A stretch of DNA of 64,000 nt from an uncultured Rhizobiaceae group bacterium (GTDB lineage: Bacteria; Pseudomonadota; Alphaproteobacteria; Rhizobiales; Rhizobiaceae): contig CANMVS010000002.1 in the NCBI GenBank assembly GCA_947501445.1, forward strand, positions 434,001-498,000. The letters are read 5' to 3'. The translations under genes were made by a program, and so were the position numbers. The notes below the pieces were generated by a model that saw only the letters and a list, made by a program, of their open reading frames with translations, was not told the DNA's origin and ran no database searches. Below are positions 39,243 to 48,778 of the stretch, piece by piece. Position 1 is the first letter of the stretch. Every line of letters begins with the position of its first letter.

Positions 39243-39263
39243 TTGCTATCATAATGATAGCAA
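39243..39263. promoter_or_regulatory. Perfect 21-bp palindrome, probable HxlR operator
   Basis: 10-bp arms TTGCTATCAT and ATGATAGCAA around a central A (39253). It lies in the 64-bp gap between the divergent AhpD-like and HxlR-type genes. A second, weaker pair TGCTA/TAGCA occurs at about 39277-39294, next to the HxlR start. Such palindromes next to a regulator gene are typical autoregulatory operators. Confidence 0.7.
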
Positions 39264-39294
39264 GCTACTGCACTATTGCTACGGATTCAATAGC

Positions 39295-39615
39295 ATGAAA
39301 TTACCCCTACCAGGCCAACCGGTTCGCGGTTCGACCACCGGCAAACCAATCATGGTCCTTTTGGACCTTTTGGGCAGACGGCAGGCCCTGCGTATCCTAT
39401 GGGAGCTGAGAAATGGCAATTTGAAATTCCGTCCACTGCAATCGGCATCCCAAACGAGCCCAAGCGTTCTAAACGCACGCCTTAAGGAACTGCGTGCGGC
39501 CAAATTCGTGGAATTGACGGATATGGGCTATGGCCTGACTGAGTCAGGCCGAGAATTGAGCGATCATGTGGTCAAACTGGCAGTGTGGGCCGAAAGCTGG
39601 GCAGCACAGGATTGA
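39295..39615 (+). CDS. HxlR-family regulator
   Basis: 106 residues from ATG at 39295. The frame is open to 39229, but the palindrome lies in between and the family N-terminus is short. Winged helix: IMVLLDLLGRRQALRILWEL, FRPLQSASQTSPSVLNARLKELRAAKFVELT and YGLTESGRELSDHV. The N-terminal Cys that senses aldehydes or thiols in some HxlR proteins is absent from this form. It probably controls the divergent AhpD-like gene and itself. Confidence 0.9.
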   Translation: MKLPLPGQPVRGSTTGKPIMVLLDLLGRRQALRILWELRNGNLKFRPLQSASQTSPSVLNARLKELRAAKFVELTDMGYGLTESGRELSDHVVKLAVWAESWAAQD

Positions 39616-39626
39616 TTCAATCCTGT
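39606..39626. repeat. Perfect 21-bp palindrome at the HxlR stop codon
   Basis: Arms ACAGGATTGA (39606-39615) and TCAATCCTGT (39617-39626) around T39616. It includes the TGA stop of the HxlR gene. No T-run follows on either strand, so it is not a classical terminator; it could still fold in RNA and stabilise 3' ends of this gene and the convergent lipoprotein gene. Confidence 0.6.
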
Positions 39627-39641
39627 CTTCAGGCAGATTGA

Positions 39642-40244
39642 TCAGATGATCTTCAGCGCCCAGGTGACAATATCATTCATGATCTCACCATTTGCCCGAT
39701 CAAGCGCAACGACAAAATCTTCATTGTCGACCCCGGAAACCGGTGCTGTTGACTGGAAGGTCCGCTGCGCTTTAACGACGCCATTGCGATCGTTGATGAT
39801 ACGTACCGAGATTTCGATAACGGCGGTATCGGCACCACTTGTGATAATCTCGAAAGAGCGGATTGTCGGCGCAACCAGATAATCAACGGCGAGCCCGTCA
39901 CCCGGTTTGCCAACGCCGCCGAGGCGGCCTGAGTCTTCAAATGCCTCAATTAATTTTTGCTGCACGATCGCCGGTAAATTATCATTCCACTGGGACTGCC
40001 CAAGATATTGAATGGACGAAGGAGATGTACGGACAACAATATTGGCGCCATCAAGTGATTTAACCGCGGATGGATCTGTCACAACGATCTGTCGACGTTT
40101 TGAATAGGGTCCTTTAACAGGTTCGATTCCCGTCAGCTCATAGGTATCCTTTGGCGTGCCGCTGAACAGCGAGCAACCACCAAGAGCCAATGCACCAACA
40201 ATAATGATGCTCAAAGTCGCAATATTCCTGGTCCTGCCTGTCAA
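39642..40244 (-). CDS. ABC-transport auxiliary lipoprotein (PqiC-like)
   Basis: 200 residues from TTG at 40244, with GAGGGGG about 5 nt upstream. Lipoprotein signal with lipobox LGGC (IIIVGALALGGC). The mature part matches the PqiC/DUF330-type fold that works with MCE proteins: YELTGIEPVKG, QSQWNDNLPAIVQQKLIEAFEDSGRLGGVG and the late FVVALDRANGEIMNDIVTW. It is the last gene of the mlaE-mlaF-mlaD-lipoprotein operon, 64 bp after the MCE gene, and is probably the outer-membrane or periplasmic helper. Confidence 0.9.
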   Translation of the reverse strand: MTGRTRNIATLSIIIVGALALGGCSLFSGTPKDTYELTGIEPVKGPYSKRRQIVVTDPSAVKSLDGANIVVRTSPSSIQYLGQSQWNDNLPAIVQQKLIEAFEDSGRLGGVGKPGDGLAVDYLVAPTIRSFEIITSGADTAVIEISVRIINDRNGVVKAQRTFQSTAPVSGVDNEDFVVALDRANGEIMNDIVTWALKII

Positions 40245-40308
40245 GAGACCCCCTCACTTCGGCCACCCTGCCGAACATAATTAGCTATCAGCGCTCGTTG
40301 TTCCAATG

Positions 40309-41682
40309 TCAACGGCGTTTGCGTCCGTCGTATTGTTTCACATCACCTGATGTACCGAATATCAGGCTTTGTGGCTGGTCACCAATATTGGTGATGGTGC
40401 GTTCGATACGCGTAATCGAACGGCGTGCCTCCGAAACCAGGGCATCAAAGTCACGCAGTCCGGAACCGGAAAACCGCTGCAGATTGCTGGCGATTGGACC
40501 TATATGTGCATTGATCTTGTTGGCAACATCCTGAATTGTCTTCAATGTTTTCTTGGCTTCTGCAACCAGACCGGAAGCATCGCTGTTTCCAAGCACACCA
40601 TCCAGCTTTTTCAATGTGGTCTGCACCTGTAATGCCGCCTGGTTGAGACGATCCGACAATTGATCAACGTTGGTGATAATTTGATTAATGTCATTGTTGC
40701 GGTTACCAATTGTTGTGGCAACGGTGTTCAGACTGGCGATCGCCTGACGAGCCTGTGTACTGGCAGCCGATACATTATCAACGGTTATCGATACTTTTTC
40801 CGGATCGACAGCGGCGATCAGTTTGTCCACCCTTACAAGCGTAACGTCAGCCTGTTTCCCCAACTTGCCCATGCTAGCGGCTGCAGCCTGGAACTCGTCT
40901 ACCATAGGCTTAAATTGTGACGATGCATTCGCCAGCCCTTTGGTGACCTTGTCTACATTGGAGATGATGTCGGAGACACTTGATGGATTGATTGCCGATA
41001 CAAGTGTCTCTGCCTTTGTGACAATGCCCTCCAGGCTGCCGGAGACTTTCTTGATGGTCGCCGCAAGTGAAGATGCACTTTCCAGAAAGTCACGAATTCC
41101 ATCAGAATTGTCAGCCAATGCGCCGGAAAACTTCTCCATATTGTCGACAGTTTTTGTCAAAGGCCCTTTGGCTGTCGTGACAAATTCTTCGACTCCAGTG
41201 ACCGCCTTGTTCACCCGGCTGAGAATATCTTCAGCCGTCGCCAGCAGGTTTGTCACGCTTGATTCATCAGCCGTCAAAATGGCATAACTGCCACGTTCTA
41301 CAGCCTGTTCCAGAATATTTTGACCACCGGTATCGCCGCCGCTCAGTTCAACATGGGACTGACCGGTAAGTCCCTGAATGCCCAGCTTTGCCGTCGTTGA
41401 TGCAAAAACAGGCGCAGAAGCACGTACTTCAGTCATGGCCAAAACATAGTTCGGGTCAACGCCGTCAATGGTCAAAGATAAAACAGATCCAACACGAATG
41501 CCGTTAAACAGCACCGGCGCACCAATACTCAATCCACTGGCAGATCCGGGTATTCTGATTTCCAGCTGGGCCATCTCACCGCTTTTACCAAATGTTGCCA
41601 TCCAGTAGACAAACCCGAAAGCGGCGACGATCACCGCAAGCGTGAAAAAACCGACAATTGTATAATTGGCTTTGGTTTCCAT
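40309..41682 (-). CDS. MCE-domain substrate-binding protein (MlaD-like)
   Basis: 457 residues. An N-terminal membrane anchor (YTIVGFFTLAVIVAAFGFVYWMA) is followed by one MCE domain (about 38-115: IRIPGSASGLSIGAPVLFNGIRVGSV, LGIQGLTGQSHVELSG). A long helical C-terminus of about 330 residues has repeated short hydrophobic periods (for example ITNVDQLSDRLNQAALQVQTTLKKL). It is much longer than E. coli MlaD and resembles the longer periplasmic MCE proteins that form needles or tunnels. It carries phospholipids between membranes. Confidence 0.93.
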   Translation of the reverse strand: METKANYTIVGFFTLAVIVAAFGFVYWMATFGKSGEMAQLEIRIPGSASGLSIGAPVLFNGIRVGSVLSLTIDGVDPNYVLAMTEVRASAPVFASTTAKLGIQGLTGQSHVELSGGDTGGQNILEQAVERGSYAILTADESSVTNLLATAEDILSRVNKAVTGVEEFVTTAKGPLTKTVDNMEKFSGALADNSDGIRDFLESASSLAATIKKVSGSLEGIVTKAETLVSAINPSSVSDIISNVDKVTKGLANASSQFKPMVDEFQAAAASMGKLGKQADVTLVRVDKLIAAVDPEKVSITVDNVSAASTQARQAIASLNTVATTIGNRNNDINQIITNVDQLSDRLNQAALQVQTTLKKLDGVLGNSDASGLVAEAKKTLKTIQDVANKINAHIGPIASNLQRFSGSGLRDFDALVSEARRSITRIERTITNIGDQPQSLIFGTSGDVKQYDGRKRR

Positions 41683-41757
41683 GGTTATCGATTCCGGTTT
41701 GCCTGTAACGACTTCATGATTCTATTCAATTTTCCAGCCCCGCAACTATGACCCGTT

Positions 41758-42579
41758 TTACTTCGCCCGTACAAGGGAACGCGCACGTTTACCATGGAAA
41801 TAAGACTTGACCCAAGGTTCATCGCTCGCAAGCATATCCTCGATTGTTCCCTCAATCGCAATTTTCCGATTGCCAAGAACCGCTATTCGGTCACATACGG
41901 AAAACAGACTGTCCAGGTCATGCGTGACCATATAGACGGTAAGTCCCAGCGTGTCGCGCAGTTTGGCAATCAACTCATCAAATTCGGCGGCACTTATCGG
42001 ATCGAGACCTGATGTCGGTTCATCCAGAAACACCAGATCAGGATCCAGCGCCAGCGCCCGCGCCAGCGCCGCACGTTTGATCATGCCACCCGACAGTTCC
42101 GATGGATAAAGGTCAGCTGTTTCCGGGCGCAGGCCAACGAGCTCAATCTTGAGCAAAGCCAGTTCATCCATAAGATTTTTGGGAAGGTTGAGATACTCGC
42201 GCATGGGCACCTGAATATTCTCAAGCACAGTCAGCGCCGAGAACAAGGCACCCTGCTGAAACAGCACACCAAGGCGCATATCAAGAGCCAGCCGTTGTTT
42301 GGGCGTGGCGTGATCATAGTCGGCGCCGAGAATTCTGATTGATCCACCCTGACGTGACGATAATTGCAGAATTGTACGCAGCAGAACTGATTTTCCGGCA
42401 CCGGATGCACCGACGAAACCGAGGATTTCTCCGCGCCAGATGTCCAGGTCGAGATTTTCCAACACGCGGTGAGACCCGAAGGAGACACTGATGTCACGGG
42501 CCTGCAATATGCATTCCCGCGCCGCCTTGGTCTGTGGCACGACAATTGGAGCCGGCTGATTATCGGGGTGATCGCTCAT
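41758..42579 (-). CDS. ABC transporter ATPase (MlaF-like)
   Basis: 273 residues. ATPase of the lipid-transport complex. Walker A GASGAGKS, Q-loop VLFQQGALF, signature SGGMIKRAALARAL, Walker B DLVFLDEP and the switch His in VTHDLDSL are all intact. The start lies 3 bp after the mlaE-like stop, so the two are coupled. Confidence 0.95.
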   Translation of the reverse strand: MSDHPDNQPAPIVVPQTKAARECILQARDISVSFGSHRVLENLDLDIWRGEILGFVGASGAGKSVLLRTILQLSSRQGGSIRILGADYDHATPKQRLALDMRLGVLFQQGALFSALTVLENIQVPMREYLNLPKNLMDELALLKIELVGLRPETADLYPSELSGGMIKRAALARALALDPDLVFLDEPTSGLDPISAAEFDELIAKLRDTLGLTVYMVTHDLDSLFSVCDRIAVLGNRKIAIEGTIEDMLASDEPWVKSYFHGKRARSLVRAK

Positions 42580-42582
42580 GGT

Positions 42583-43794
42583 TTAAAAATCAATCGCTCC
42601 GTAGAAGATGGCAAACAGGCCATCCACCAAAATAACCACAAAAATGGATTTGACCACTGCCGAGGTCACCCGTCGTCCAAGCGATTCTGCGCTACCGCCC
42701 ACTTTCAACCCCTCCACCGAGGATACAACGCCAATGATAAGCGCCATGAAAGGTGCTTTGATCATGCCTGACACAATTGTGCCCATGTCAATTGCTTCGC
42801 GCAGGCGGGCAACAAATGTATCCGGTGTAATGTCGGAATAGACCCATGTGGTCATACAGGCCCCGAAAAGGGCCGCAAAATTGGCGACAACGGTCAGGGC
42901 TGGCAGCATGATGGTAAGCGCCACAAGCCGCGGGAAAACCAGCACGCTAACCGGATTAAGCCCCATCACTTTCAGCGCATCCACCTCTTCGCGCATTTTC
43001 ATGGAACCGATCTCGGCTGTAATTGCGGAACCTGAACGCCCGGCGATCATGATGGCCGTCAACAGCACACCGATTTCACGCAATTGCAATATGCTAACCA
43101 GATCAACCACAAACAGTTCTGCACCAAAGTAGCGCAGCTGAAATGCACCCTGCTGGGCTATGATACCACCGATCAAAAAGGACATCAGTGCAATAATCGG
43201 CACTGCGCGGACGCCCATATGGTCCATCTGGCTGACGATTGCAGCGCCGGATATTCCAGATGCGCGGTTGCGTTTTAACTGGGCTCCGCGGACCGCCGAA
43301 CCCAGAATATACATTGCAGCAATGAAATCGTCCCAGAATGCGCAGGTAAACCTGCCAACAGGCGCAAATATGCGTTCTGCCAGACTGATTGACGGTTCGG
43401 GCTCCTCCTCTGCATACTCAACACGCAGAGCATTGCTCACCGCCTCAAGCAGAATACGCCATTGCGGTGTGATGGTCTGGTAGACAACATTCTTGTTTCT
43501 CTGCTCAAGATTGTCGCGAAGCCGCTCGACAATCAAGGCACCTGATGTATCGAGCCTGCCTATCCCACCAAAATCAATGGTCACCCGCTCATCATCAATA
43601 GAATTTCCAAGGTCCCTGACGGCACCATCTATTTGTGCGACCGAGTACAACTGCCAATCGCCGGATAACGCAAGATGCGATTGCCCATTGGCACTCAGAA
43701 CATCAATTTTCGGCACAACAAACCTGTCAACCGCCGTGACATCGGTTTTGGCTGAGTTGGAGGAATCTGATTCCTCTTGCGTTTGCAAAGACAT
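42583..43794 (-). CDS. STAS-MlaE permease of the MCE lipid transporter
   Basis: 403 residues from ATG at 43794; the frame is open to 43857. An N-terminal STAS-like domain (about 25-130: LALSGDWQLYSVAQIDGAVRDL, VTIDFGGIGRLDTSGALIVERL) is fused to an MlaE permease with about five membrane segments (VPIIALMSFLIGGIIAQQGAFQLRYFG, AIMIAGRSGSAITAEIGSMKMREEVDALKVMGL). In E. coli the STAS part is the separate protein MlaB; fused forms are common in alphaproteobacteria. It is first of the operon. Confidence 0.93.
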   Translation of the reverse strand: MSLQTQEESDSSNSAKTDVTAVDRFVVPKIDVLSANGQSHLALSGDWQLYSVAQIDGAVRDLGNSIDDERVTIDFGGIGRLDTSGALIVERLRDNLEQRNKNVVYQTITPQWRILLEAVSNALRVEYAEEEPEPSISLAERIFAPVGRFTCAFWDDFIAAMYILGSAVRGAQLKRNRASGISGAAIVSQMDHMGVRAVPIIALMSFLIGGIIAQQGAFQLRYFGAELFVVDLVSILQLREIGVLLTAIMIAGRSGSAITAEIGSMKMREEVDALKVMGLNPVSVLVFPRLVALTIMLPALTVVANFAALFGACMTTWVYSDITPDTFVARLREAIDMGTIVSGMIKAPFMALIIGVVSSVEGLKVGGSAESLGRRVTSAVVKSIFVVILVDGLFAIFYGAIDF

Positions 43795-44180
43795 GAATGA
43801 CACATACTCAGTTCTTGTGCCTGTGTCACCGCCAAACAATCGCAAACACAATGACAAATGTCATTCCGTGGGAAACTGTTGCAGCCATCATTCACCTGGA
43901 CGCTGATTTTGTCGCAAATCGATCAGATGCCGGACATAATATCCGGATGATTGCAAATCAGGTATCTGATTCTTTTGGGTTTCATGAGCTTTTGATATGA
44001 GCCACACGGCATGCCGCTTTGTGACGGGGAGCGCCAATCCCGGGATTCATGCGCCCATGGCCACACACTGTGCCACATGTGGTGTCCAATGAGGTTGTTC
44101 ACGATTGAAGGTTTAATCGACGGATCGAATTTTGCATGTTAATGCCTGCTCTTGCTCGGTTTCATGCACACGGATGAACG
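43795..44180. other. Divergent region between the MCE operon and a hydrolase gene
   Basis: 386 bp with no supported gene. It should hold two promoters. A short inverted repeat CCGGA/TCCGG occurs at about 43931-43947. Nothing else is recognised. Confidence 0.5.
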
Positions 44181-45098
44181 ATGACCAGCTTCTCAAGTAA
44201 AATTATAACATCCGTCATTCGGTTGACGCGCAAAAATAGCTATGCATCGGCGCAATCCGTAACCAACCGGGTAAAGAATGAGAGGCAGCGTGAAAATCAT
44301 AGCCCTCCCCGTTCGATGCGGTCAAAATTCAATCTTCAGACTGATATGGCTGGAAACCGGACTATCTATACATTACGCCAGAAGCATTCCGCACCTAAAA
44401 TTGACATTCTCTACTTCCATGGAGGGGGGTATCTATTTGAAATCACACGCTATCACTGGATATTCCTCGCCAGGCTCTGTCGGCATTTAAACGCGCGCAT
44501 CGTCATTCCAATTTACCCGCTTGCACCGGAGAACAACTGGCGGGATGTTTTTGAGGCGATCATGCCGGTCTATGAGCGTATGCGGGAACCGGAATCCTCA
44601 AACCCGATGGTGTTAATGGGAGATTCTGCAGGTGGCGGCCTGGCCCTGGCGGTATCCATGCAGGCATCCAAAAGAGCGATAGCACAGCCTGATCACCTGG
44701 TGCTCCTGAGCCCATGGGTCGATTTGACAATGTCCAATCCGGCGATCGCCGCGGTGGAACCCGATGATCCATGGCTCAGCAAAGATGGCGTGAAGGCAAC
44801 AGCGCGTCTGTATGCGCAGGGAAGTGATCTGAGGAATTATCATCTCAGTCCCATTTACGGTGACCTGTCACAATTGCCGCCAACCAGTCTTTTTGCTGGC
44901 AAGCATGACATCCTGTATCCGGACAGCGTGGCTTTGTCAGAAAAAGCCAGGAAGGCAGGCTCCCGCGTGGATCTGTTTTTGGAAGAAGAGATGTTTCATG
45001 TATGGATGCTGCTGAATTTTGCCGAGGCCAGAAAAACTCAAAAGCAGATCATAGCTCTCCTGCAGGCGTTGCCACGCAAAAAAATACCCGCAGTGTGA
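44181..45098 (+). CDS. Alpha/beta hydrolase, hormone-sensitive-lipase type
   Basis: 305 residues. Esterase/lipase of the HSL family: FHGGGYLFE (oxyanion hole HGGG), MGDSAGGGLAL (nucleophile Ser), GKHDILYPD (Asp) and EMFHVWML (His). The first 50 residues are basic and without a clear signal peptide. Its substrate is likely a short acyl ester. It stands alone between the MCE operon and the SDR gene. Confidence 0.9.
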   Translation: MTSFSSKIITSVIRLTRKNSYASAQSVTNRVKNERQRENHSPPRSMRSKFNLQTDMAGNRTIYTLRQKHSAPKIDILYFHGGGYLFEITRYHWIFLARLCRHLNARIVIPIYPLAPENNWRDVFEAIMPVYERMREPESSNPMVLMGDSAGGGLALAVSMQASKRAIAQPDHLVLLSPWVDLTMSNPAIAAVEPDDPWLSKDGVKATARLYAQGSDLRNYHLSPIYGDLSQLPPTSLFAGKHDILYPDSVALSEKARKAGSRVDLFLEEEMFHVWMLLNFAEARKTQKQIIALLQALPRKKIPAV

Positions 45099-45286
45099 GG
45101 CCGCTTTAGAAACCTTGAAAATCCTTTGTATCGCCCATCATCGACGTTGATTCAGGATTATGGGTGGATGGATAATCAGACTCGTGTCACAATTCGATAA
45201 CAGCGAAGGCTGAATGTCTTTTTGAAGCGGCGCAGGTGTGTGGCGCAGGTTTTTCATTTTTGTTTATTGATGAAAGGATACTGACG

Positions 45287-46066
45287 ATGGATCTTGGATT
45301 GTCGGGTAAGAAAGCTATTGTTTGCGCATCAAGCCGCGGACTGGGCAAAGGCTGCGCAATCGCACTTGCCGAGGCGGGCTGTGAGATCATTATTAATGGC
45401 CGCGATGCAGATGTACTCGGCAAAACGGCCGCAGAAATCAGGGAACGCACCGGTACTATCGTTCATGAAATCGCAGCGGACGTATCAACTGCTGAAGGAC
45501 AGGCTGCCCTTTTGAAACAATGTCCAGACCCGGATATTCTCGTCAACAACAATGGCGGTCCTCCCTTTCGCGACTTTCGCGAACTTGACCGCGAAGCTCT
45601 GCTTCAGGGTGTCTCTCAAAATATGATTACCCCGATCGAACTTATCCAGGCCGTCATTGACGGAATGTGCCAGCGCGGGTTCGGTCGCATTGTCAATATA
45701 ACCTCCTCGTCGGTCTATATGCCAATCCCCGGGCTTGACCTGTCGTCGGGCGCCCGGGCAGGCCTGACTTCCTTTCTTGCCGGTGTTGCCAGGAGTGTTG
45801 CAGAGCAGAACGTTACAATAAATACGCTGTTGCCCGGCAAAATGGACACAGATCGCCTCACAGTATCCTTTCAAAGTGCCGCCGCAAAGACCGGTGCTTC
45901 CATAGAGGAGGTGAAGTCCAACGCCCTGAAACAGGTGCCTGCTGGCAGGATGGGAACACCATCAGAATTCGGCAATACATGCGCTTTCCTGTGTTCAACA
46001 CACGCCGCCTATATTACCGGCCAGAACCTGTTGGTGGATGGCGGATTGTATCCAAGCGCGTTTTGA
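45287..46066 (+). CDS. Short-chain dehydrogenase-like protein with altered catalytic residues
   Basis: 259 residues from ATG at 45287 (AAAGGA upstream). The Rossmann N-terminus is normal (KKAIVCASSRGLGKGCAIALAEAG, NGRDADVLG, DILVNNNGGPP) and the end is typical (QNLLVDGGLYPS). Ser140 in ITSSSVYMP fits the catalytic Ser. At the place of the Tyr-x3-Lys pair the sequence reads SSGARAG, giving Ser153 and Arg157. I recall other SDRs of this FabG-like group with LSNGARAG, so it may be a subfamily trait. Enzyme activity is uncertain. Confidence 0.88.
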   Translation: MDLGLSGKKAIVCASSRGLGKGCAIALAEAGCEIIINGRDADVLGKTAAEIRERTGTIVHEIAADVSTAEGQAALLKQCPDPDILVNNNGGPPFRDFRELDREALLQGVSQNMITPIELIQAVIDGMCQRGFGRIVNITSSSVYMPIPGLDLSSGARAGLTSFLAGVARSVAEQNVTINTLLPGKMDTDRLTVSFQSAAAKTGASIEEVKSNALKQVPAGRMGTPSEFGNTCAFLCSTHAAYITGQNLLVDGGLYPSAF

Positions 46067-46079
46067 AAACCAGGCTGAT

Positions 46080-46179
46080 GCAATTCAGATTTTGACGGAA
46101 TCGGCAAATCCTGAATGCATCAACAAAATCAAAGGCCGGCACCGTTGTCCCGTTTCTGACAAAACGGGAAATGGTCTGG
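46080..46179 (+). repeat. Two-hairpin intergenic repeat, copy 4
   Basis: GCAATTCAGATTTTGACGGA start, then CAAATCCTGAATGCATCAAC, AAAGGCCGGCACCGTTGTCC and CGTTTCTGACAAAACGGGAA. Both hairpin arms carry a mismatch compared with copy 3. It begins 13 bp after the SDR stop, ahead of the malic enzyme gene. Confidence 0.85.
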
Positions 46180-46310
46180 GGTAAAGATCAACACACAGAT
46201 GTTTGTTTTGAAAGTGCTACACGTCAGGACGTGTTGCAATTAAGACATTCAAGAGCCTTTATGAGATGGCGTAGCAAATGCCACGCAGGCAGATAATGAG
46301 GAAAAGCCAG

Positions 46311-48617
46311 ATGAGTTCGGACAATAATGATTTCAGCGAATCCAGCGAACTGGATCTCGACGAAGCCGCCCTTTACTTCCACAAGCACCCACGTCCCGGC
46401 AAACTTGAAATTCAGTCCACAAAACCACTGGGTAATCAGCGCGATCTGGCACTGGCCTATTCGCCGGGTGTGGCAGCACCCTGCCTTGCAATCCAGGCCG
46501 ATCCCTCGACTGCTGCTGACTACACGGCGCGTGCCAATCTTGTTGGTGTTGTATCAAATGGCACCGCCGTGCTTGGGCTTGGATCCATAGGTCCCCTCGC
46601 CTCAAAACCGGTGATGGAAGGCAAGGCGGTATTATTCAAGAAATTCGCTGGCATTGATGTTTTTGATATTGAAATTGACTCACCCAAAATAGACCAGATG
46701 GTGTCCGTTATATCGGCATTGGAACCAACCTTTGGTGGAATCAATCTGGAAGACATCAAGGCTCCAGAGTGCTTTGAAGTTGAAGCACAATTGCGCGAAA
46801 AGATGAATATTCCGGTTTTTCATGATGATCAGCACGGAACAGCTATCATTGTCGCATCCGCAATCCTGAATGGATTGAAACTGGCGGGAAAAAATCTGCA
46901 GGATGTGAAGATCGTGGCCAGTGGCGCGGGTGCAGCAGCACTGGCATGTCTGAACCTTCTTGTAACGCTCGGCGCGCAACGCAAGAATATCTGGGTCCAT
47001 GATATCGAGGGATTGGTTTACGAAGGCAGGGAAACCCTGATGGACCGGTGGAAATCGGTTTATGCCCAACCATCGCAAAACCGGACGCTTGCTGAAAATA
47101 TTCCTGATGCTGACGTCTTTCTGGGCCTATCTGCTGCCAATGTTCTCAAGCCTGAAATGCTGGAACGGATGGCCAAAAACCCGCTCATCATGGCGCTGGC
47201 AAATCCGAACCCGGAAATAATGCCGGGCGAAGCCCGTCAGGCACGTCCCGATGCCATGATTTGCACAGGTCGGTCTGATTTTCCAAATCAGGTCAACAAT
47301 GTTTTGTGCTTTCCCTATATCTTTCGCGGTGCACTGGATTGTGGGGCCAGTACGATAAATGAGGAAATGAAAATGGCGGCCGTGCACGCCATTGCCGAAC
47401 TGGCGCACGAAGAAGCATCCGATGTCGCCGCAAAAGCCTATTCCGGAGATACGCCGGTTTTTGGTCCGGATTATCTGATCCCCTCGCCCTTTGATCCGCG
47501 TTTGATCCTGCGTATTGCACCAGCAGTTGCCATTGCGGCCCAAAAGTCCGGCGTTGCCCAGCGACCAATCGCCAACATGGAAGCCTATATGGATCAACTC
47601 AACCGGTTCGTCTTCCGTTCCGGCCTCATCATGAAACCATTGTTTGCCACTGCAAAAACCGCGGCGAAAAAACGTGTCATATTTGCCGAGGGTGAAGACG
47701 AGCGGGTCTTACGCGCTGCGCAGGTGCTGGTCGAAGAACAAATAGCAGAACCCATTCTCATTGGCCGTCCGAATATTATCGAAACCAGAATGAAAAGGTT
47801 TGGGTTAAAAATTCGCCCTGGCACCGATTTTCAGGTCACAGACCCCAATGATGACCCGAGGTATCGCGAATATGTTGATCTGTATTTTTCTCTGGTTGGG
47901 CGGACCGGCGTCAACCCGGAAGCTGCCCGCACGATCGTGCGAACCAATACAACGGTGATTGGTGCACTGGCACTTCGACGCGATGATGCTGATGCAATGA
48001 TATGTGGGATTGAAGGCAGGTACGCGCGGCATCTGCGTGATGTGGATCAGGTTGTCGGCAAGCGCGACGGTGTTCGGGATTTTTCCGCGTTAAGCCTGTT
48101 GATTTCTCAACGCGGCGCCACTTTCTTTACTGACACCTATGTGTCCATGGATCCCCCGGCAGTGGAAATTGCTGAGACCACCCTGATGGCGGCGAAGGAA
48201 ATTCGCCGGTTTGGCATCACCCCCCGCGCCGCGCTCGTTTCCCATTCAAATTTCGGCACGCGCGATTCCGTCACAGCGCGCAAAATGCGCGAAGCGATAT
48301 GTCTCATTCATCAAATGGAGCCTGGCCTTGAGGCGGATGGTGAAATGCACGGAGACTCCGCCATTTCAGAAATGCTGCGTAAACGTGTAATGCCCAACTC
48401 CATATTGTCAGGCGAGGCAAATCTACTGGTATTTCCCAATCTTGATGCCGCCAATATCACACTGGGCGTTGTAAAAACCATGACAGATGCGCTTCACGTC
48501 GGCCCAATCCTCTTGGGGGGTGCAAAGCCGGCTCATATTCTATCTCCCTCTGTAACATCCAGGGGTATTGTGAATATGGCAACACTTGCAGTGGTTGAAG
48601 CCTCCATTCCGGAGTAA
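46311..48617 (+). CDS. maeB: NADP-malic enzyme fused to a phosphotransacetylase-like domain
   Basis: 768 residues from ATG at 46311 (GAGGAAAAG upstream); ATGs at 46278 and 46296 are alternatives. The N-terminal malic enzyme (about 1-430) has [51 protein letters not shown] and [17 protein letters not shown] (NADP fold). The C-terminal part (about 440-768) is Pta-like ([48 protein letters not shown]-type end) and probably regulatory. Converts malate to pyruvate. Confidence 0.96.
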   Translation: MSSDNNDFSESSELDLDEAALYFHKHPRPGKLEIQSTKPLGNQRDLALAYSPGVAAPCLAIQADPSTAADYTARANLVGVVSNGTAVLGLGSIGPLASKPVMEGKAVLFKKFAGIDVFDIEIDSPKIDQMVSVISALEPTFGGINLEDIKAPECFEVEAQLREKMNIPVFHDDQHGTAIIVASAILNGLKLAGKNLQDVKIVASGAGAAALACLNLLVTLGAQRKNIWVHDIEGLVYEGRETLMDRWKSVYAQPSQNRTLAENIPDADVFLGLSAANVLKPEMLERMAKNPLIMALANPNPEIMPGEARQARPDAMICTGRSDFPNQVNNVLCFPYIFRGALDCGASTINEEMKMAAVHAIAELAHEEASDVAAKAYSGDTPVFGPDYLIPSPFDPRLILRIAPAVAIAAQKSGVAQRPIANMEAYMDQLNRFVFRSGLIMKPLFATAKTAAKKRVIFAEGEDERVLRAAQVLVEEQIAEPILIGRPNIIETRMKRFGLKIRPGTDFQVTDPNDDPRYREYVDLYFSLVGRTGVNPEAARTIVRTNTTVIGALALRRDDADAMICGIEGRYARHLRDVDQVVGKRDGVRDFSALSLLISQRGATFFTDTYVSMDPPAVEIAETTLMAAKEIRRFGITPRAALVSHSNFGTRDSVTARKMREAICLIHQMEPGLEADGEMHGDSAISEMLRKRVMPNSILSGEANLLVFPNLDAANITLGVVKTMTDALHVGPILLGGAKPAHILSPSVTSRGIVNMATLAVVEASIPE

Positions 48618-48778
48618 ATACTTAAGTAAATCTGGCAACTACTTGATATATCGTATAAATCACCGCAAAACCGCTTGTATACAATACAAAATTAATACTC
48701 TGACCGCTGAATTCACTAGACTTATGGCAGGTTGGTCCTGACAATAGCAATTCCCGATAATCTAGGGGGCTATTAAGC

